From the IMG/VR virus record IMGVR_UViG_3300025154_000295, positions 1-32,267 of that record: a stretch of 32,267 nt of DNA. The stretch is one strand, 5' to 3'. The first letter of the stretch is position 1. Each line of letters opens with the position of its first letter. Made by a program: the position numbers and the translations under genes. Source of the stretch: a virus. Of the stretch, positions 29,401 through 32,267 are shown one piece after another. The notes beneath the pieces are model-generated. The model worked only from the letters and a program-made list of their open reading frames with translations. It had not been told where the DNA came from and did no database searches.

Positions 29401-32267
29401 TAAGACTATAGCTGAGGACATTGGACTAAAACCGGAGAAAGCGGATGAGTTGATAATTGAGGGCGATAAGGTTACTGGTAGTGCTGAATCTGTGCCGGAG
29501 CAGGCAGGTACATATGATCCTGGAACTATTGGGGCAGCAAGGCTAACCGTACCGGAAAAGCAATCAATTCTACCCGGCACTAACGAAAAGGTACGCTCAT
29601 TTCAAAGAACTGCCATTGATGCCCCGGTCACCGACGATATGACTAAGGCAGGTCTACTTGTTGATATTTACGCCGAAGGTCCAGGCGCATATAAGTCGAT
29701 TACGAATATCGAAACCGAGGCAGCAGCGAGGAAATTTATTGAAAATGACGGCATCGAAGAATCATTGAAGTATGTCTTTGATGAAAATGAGGTATCAGCA
29801 CTAAAACCGGCAATGGCAGGTCAGTTAGCATATGTTATGCAAAAGCAGGGCAGGCATGATGTGTCTGTAGAATTACTTGAAAGTATGGGCAAGCAATTGA
29901 CTTCTGCTGGACAAATGGCGCAGGCAGTAAAAATATTTATGAACTTATCTCCCGAAGGTGTGCTGATTAAGGCAAATAAGGAAACCAAAAAAGCGTTCAA
30001 CGAGTTACCGAAGCAAACTAAGGATAAGCACGATGATTTAAGCGATAAACTACAAGAGGAATTCGACGGGATCGACAAAGAAGCAATTGACCAAGTGGTT
30101 AATGAAACTCCGGTATTGGGCGGTAAGAAACCTAAGTCCAAGCAGGGTAAGCCGAATCCAGAAAATCAAACTGACCCGGCAAATATGCTGGCACAAAGAA
30201 TAGTTAGTTACGTAAAACCGATGATGCCTGCTAGTAGATTGACACCAGAAATGCAGATGGTAAAAACGCTATTTTCTAAGGCAAAAGAAGTTTTGCCAGC
30301 AGAGAAAGTAAAGTTACCTAAGAAAAACGCATTGGATGAAGTCGTTACCGCACTACAACAAAGCGACAACTACCGCAAAACCTGGGAAGATGCCAAACAA
30401 TCTATTATCGAGCAGAACGGCGAACTGCCACAGGTAATGAAAGATGTTGAAGCATACATCGAGCATTACTTAAATGTGCCGTATTCTGAGCGTTCACTTG
30501 GAAATATATTGGCCGAGGCAATGAAGGATAAAAACTTTGATTTAGAGCAGAGTGCTTTTGGCCCAATGTCACCTAACTTCCGAGGGACTAAAGCAGAGAA
30601 TACCGCATTTATTCAGTCTATTGTTATGGACAGCGGATTGAGCGGAAAGAACGCAGAAGTTTTGTCCTTGGAGTTGGGCAGTAAACTCGATGAAGCGTTG
30701 AAGAAAAAACGCGACAATAAGACTTCCGATCTTGCCAAAAGAATTATCAAGATGGCAACGGAAACACCAAAAGGTGCCGAGTCTAACCCTGTCAAAGAAA
30801 TGTTTAATATCCTTATGCAGAAGGCCAAAGAATCCATGCCGAAGGTGGAAGGAACTAAGTCTACCAAGGATGGCATGTTGCCGATATATAACGCCTTAAA
30901 TAACCGCAAAATGTTCAATGCGGTGTGGTCAGAGGCGAAGAAGGATATTGTTAAGCAGTTAGAGGCAAAAGGATTGTCAGTTGAGGGTGCTAATCTTGAC
31001 CAAATGTTTGCCGAACTTCTCTATCACCCCTATACTAAGGGACAGTTAAGTAGGGAAGTTACCAAGGGCATTAAGCAATACGGCATTGATGTAAATAATA
31101 TCGTCCGGCAGCATTTTACTGTAGCTGAGAAAACAGGGCAGACGTTGGCTGAAAAGTTAACTACTCGCGGCATGTTGTCTAAAGACGAAGCGGCATTGTT
31201 GGCGCAGGATATTCAGGCCAGATTTGCCGAGGTTGCAGAAACCAAGAAATCGCAGATATTGAAGAATATGTTTCGAGAGAAGTCGTTGACTAAAGAGCAG
31301 AAAACTATTGACCAGAAGATTGTTGAGTTGTCTAATTTGGGTGCGCTATCGAAAGAGCAGTACCGTAGGTCGGTTGCTGAGAAGATGGGGTTGCCGGTAC
31401 TGACCGATGATATTGCCAATAGATTGGTTATGTTGGCAGAGCAGGCGCAGCAGACAACGGGCAGGAAATCGGAGATTTTAAGGGCGCAGATGGCGAAGAT
31501 ACTAGCAGAGCAACAACCTGTATCTTTTTGGAGAAAAGTATCATCGGTGCAAACATTTAGCCAGTTAATTAATTTGAAAACTGCAACTAGAAACCTTGTC
31601 GGTAACGCTGGATTTAACGCATTGGAGAATGTAAGTGATGTTGTCGGTGCAGGTATTGACAAGGGTGTTAGTCTGGTAACTGGTAGGCGATCAAAGGTAC
31701 TACCGAGCATAGCTACGCAGATTAAAGGCGGTATTAAGGGTGCTAAAGAAGGCATAGAAGATGCCATGTTGGGCATCGACACCTTGGGTTATGAAGGTAA
31801 ATTCGACTTACCACGAAGCAGGACATTTAAAAAAGGCATAATGGGTAAACTTGAAACTGCCTTAAATATTGAGTTAAAAGCAACTGACCGGGCGTTCTAT
31901 GAATCGGCAAAAACAGAATCTTTACGCAATCAAATGGCGGCGGCGAAGGTCGAGAAACCAACTGATGCTATGATAGAACAGGCACATCTTGACGGACTTT
32001 ACAGGACATTCCAGGACGAGAATATTCTTAGCAATATGTTCGTCGGGATTAAGCGGATACTAAACGCTAATAAGGAATGGGGTGGGGGCGATCTACTGTT
32101 AAAATATCCCAAGACGCCCGCTAATTTACTTATGCGTGGGGTTGACTATTCTCCTGCCGGATTTATGAAAGTTTTGGTTGAGGCATCAAGACCGCTATTT
32201 AAGGGTGAATTTAATCAGAAAGCATTTGTCGAAGCATTTTCAAGGGCGTTGGTTGGTTCAACTGCTT
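26468..32267 (+). CDS. Giant virion-associated protein (at least 1,933 aa, right end cut off)
   Basis: TTG 26468 after AAGGTAGGTGG starts a frame that stays open to the window end. The N-terminus carries an amphipathic, Gly-rich segment (AADLLGGIGGFALSPTGG) and LGGATIPYEAAMAALND. Around 395-440 is a small beta domain (GNTVILPNGKEGTVKTADKM). Residues about 500-600 (FSYDTKEFYMRGVVNDGDLY and following) form a compact alpha/beta unit like those of polyvalent phage proteins. The rest is mostly long charged helices and linkers. The last part contains KTATRNLVGNAGFNALENVS, seen in large internal proteins of podoviruses. Probably an ejected multi-domain protein. Exact enzymatic modules cannot be named by eye. 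Confidence 0.65.
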   Translation, partial: MAYSLYKGPYSNFNQYSQNQSKDTSREDAIRRLLSFSSSQPSVSGSGFNDSVNKALQEQYESIYGDNVPKNTTLKIPQITNDPDMADNILDYSIKVPPITGLKAPISPRSSFYESLDNKFGGVLPGGADFNSGEYGISPEFAANHPIISRSLATAASPIKAVMDNPFADRSSQVAGQIVTTVDNPDMASTGSKGWDTAADLLGGIGGFALSPTGGVRSAGAQLFGVGEKTIERGLGLGNLPGMVKGLENLPGIVKTGIKLGGATIPYEAAMAALNDREFSPREAGMAGAANAVIGMALHGAGSVLGKRNTPTTPAEFKMPEYKAPDMSAFTPEELANIKSKSRPGEMITPDNIVTTEVAAAQRTLRNTLNVEKANKVLDEFPELEREFPYFRLQQGNTVILPNGKEGTVKTADKMIIQVDVDGKTVSIGRKVVKVPEVVSESISEVTEIATPEIKQQPIVNDVQRLNNRSGAETFPDENIPATPEATSNKITHDDKDGTFSYDTKEFYMRGVVNDGDLYIHRADKNPETKDKGLLGKAINEVLDSYSKKGISVSKITADGSPSFVKSMQNIYGKDNVAIHDTNVYNGEAQSDIEVRLSNTNKEVVAQEALPQTQIKVNRGSKGVANITLPDADHAMLFELDKQMKMLNNEKTYSHELEVLAEANYNKLKDKFPDPIGTADTYRRSVLSGAKDIEKDGTYAAETFETVKTKLDAEAKRFDIPVDKRNSKNVGDRKVNAMQYNHPELKPYVQEQAKNIMGDLAASLKAERGGTTVYGENTGPENISWGNKRMTTDTIAKILDEQKVSYADIDSALQRIIDDAGQENTALAKRIELLIDDHLTNGYTDIYGNKYPPNKEYVDAKNKAYGTDIKPKEQYKDMSDEDWQELEQLQDEMGKGEVVNKDLRKTQIEQSFAKEDWEVPKDIFIERGSKYIDEKPASYVHRSIVEQAFKEGKPVPPEVLKDYPELSAEVVSKPASEVKTIAEDIGLKPEKADELIIEGDKVTGSAESVPEQAGTYDPGTIGAARLTVPEKQSILPGTNEKVRSFQRTAIDAPVTDDMTKAGLLVDIYAEGPGAYKSITNIETEAAARKFIENDGIEESLKYVFDENEVSALKPAMAGQLAYVMQKQGRHDVSVELLESMGKQLTSAGQMAQAVKIFMNLSPEGVLIKANKETKKAFNELPKQTKDKHDDLSDKLQEEFDGIDKEAIDQVVNETPVLGGKKPKSKQGKPNPENQTDPANMLAQRIVSYVKPMMPASRLTPEMQMVKTLFSKAKEVLPAEKVKLPKKNALDEVVTALQQSDNYRKTWEDAKQSIIEQNGELPQVMKDVEAYIEHYLNVPYSERSLGNILAEAMKDKNFDLEQSAFGPMSPNFRGTKAENTAFIQSIVMDSGLSGKNAEVLSLELGSKLDEALKKKRDNKTSDLAKRIIKMATETPKGAESNPVKEMFNILMQKAKESMPKVEGTKSTKDGMLPIYNALNNRKMFNAVWSEAKKDIVKQLEAKGLSVEGANLDQMFAELLYHPYTKGQLSREVTKGIKQYGIDVNNIVRQHFTVAEKTGQTLAEKLTTRGMLSKDEAALLAQDIQARFAEVAETKKSQILKNMFREKSLTKEQKTIDQKIVELSNLGALSKEQYRRSVAEKMGLPVLTDDIANRLVMLAEQAQQTTGRKSEILRAQMAKILAEQQPVSFWRKVSSVQTFSQLINLKTATRNLVGNAGFNALENVSDVVGAGIDKGVSLVTGRRSKVLPSIATQIKGGIKGAKEGIEDAMLGIDTLGYEGKFDLPRSRTFKKGIMGKLETALNIELKATDRAFYESAKTESLRNQMAAAKVEKPTDAMIEQAHLDGLYRTFQDENILSNMFVGIKRILNANKEWGGGDLLLKYPKTPANLLMRGVDYSPAGFMKVLVEASRPLFKGEFNQKAFVEAFSRALVGSTA

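Noticed and set aside
26983-31782. A dozen minus-strand frames of 60-189 aa
   Set aside because: All are antisense to the giant plus-strand protein, with compositions typical of shadow frames.
1-32267. tRNA genes
   Set aside because: I saw no cloverleaf-like segment with a T-loop GTTC consensus in the few non-coding gaps.

Overview
This window reads as about 32 kb of a podovirus-like temperate bacteriophage (free phage or prophage; no host chromosomal gene is visible). The host is probably a low-to-moderate GC Bacillota: almost every gene has a strong AAGGAGG or GGAGG Shine-Dalgarno sequence, promoters match the TTGACA/TATAAT consensus closely, and intrinsic terminators are common. The host genus cannot be read from the sequence. 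Both ends are cut inside genes.

Layout. (1) 1-5332, minus strand: an early or regulatory module of about 17 very small genes. Several are Cys-rich zinc-ribbon proteins, two are ribbon-helix-helix (RHH) repressors with palindromic operators in near-consensus promoters, and one is a DHH/DHHA1-like protein at the left edge. At least nine gaps or gene ends in this module carry a related RNA stem-loop, often with G-U wobble pairs. (2) 5333-5753: a divergent control region with a plus-strand promoter and an attenuator-like terminator. (3) 5754-11687, plus strand: a RepL-like winged-helix protein, the small terminase, a hairpin-rich non-coding spacer, small hypotheticals, and the large terminase. 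(4) 11700-16769: portal, small proteins, scaffold, a probable decoration protein and major capsid protein. (5) 16781-18038: an inserted cassette with a minus-strand RHH repressor diverging from a plus-strand HNH endonuclease. (6) 18028-20826: small proteins and probable virion decoration or fibre proteins. (7) 20871-21797: a self-contained tyrosine integrase with its own promoter, inverted repeat and terminator, embedded among structural genes. (8) 21816-32267: head-tail adaptor with an inserted FN3-like domain, a P22 gp10-like tail protein, a fibre-like protein, a probable internal virion protein, and a giant protein of at least 1,933 residues that runs off the right end. No lysis genes, DNA polymerase or tRNA are visible.

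The most notable system is a fractured large-terminase gene. The TerL N-terminal part ends in an intein N-domain with its own stop. An HNH homing endonuclease gene follows. A second ORF, with its own AAGGAGG site, then encodes a 36-residue intein C-domain joined to the last 51 residues of TerL. All splicing residues are present (Cys1, TxxH, HN, Cys+1), so an intact terminase of about 531 residues should form only by protein trans-splicing. The split lies at the conserved nuclease-site motif of TerL. The endonuclease has an in-frame TGA in its zinc-finger region.

A second notable system is the set of intergenic stem-loops in the minus-strand module. In at least two gaps, a short terminator-like hairpin at the upstream stop codon shares bases with the longer stem that precedes the next ribosome-binding site. 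The two structures are therefore mutually exclusive, which suggests a repeated, translation-sensitive attenuator.
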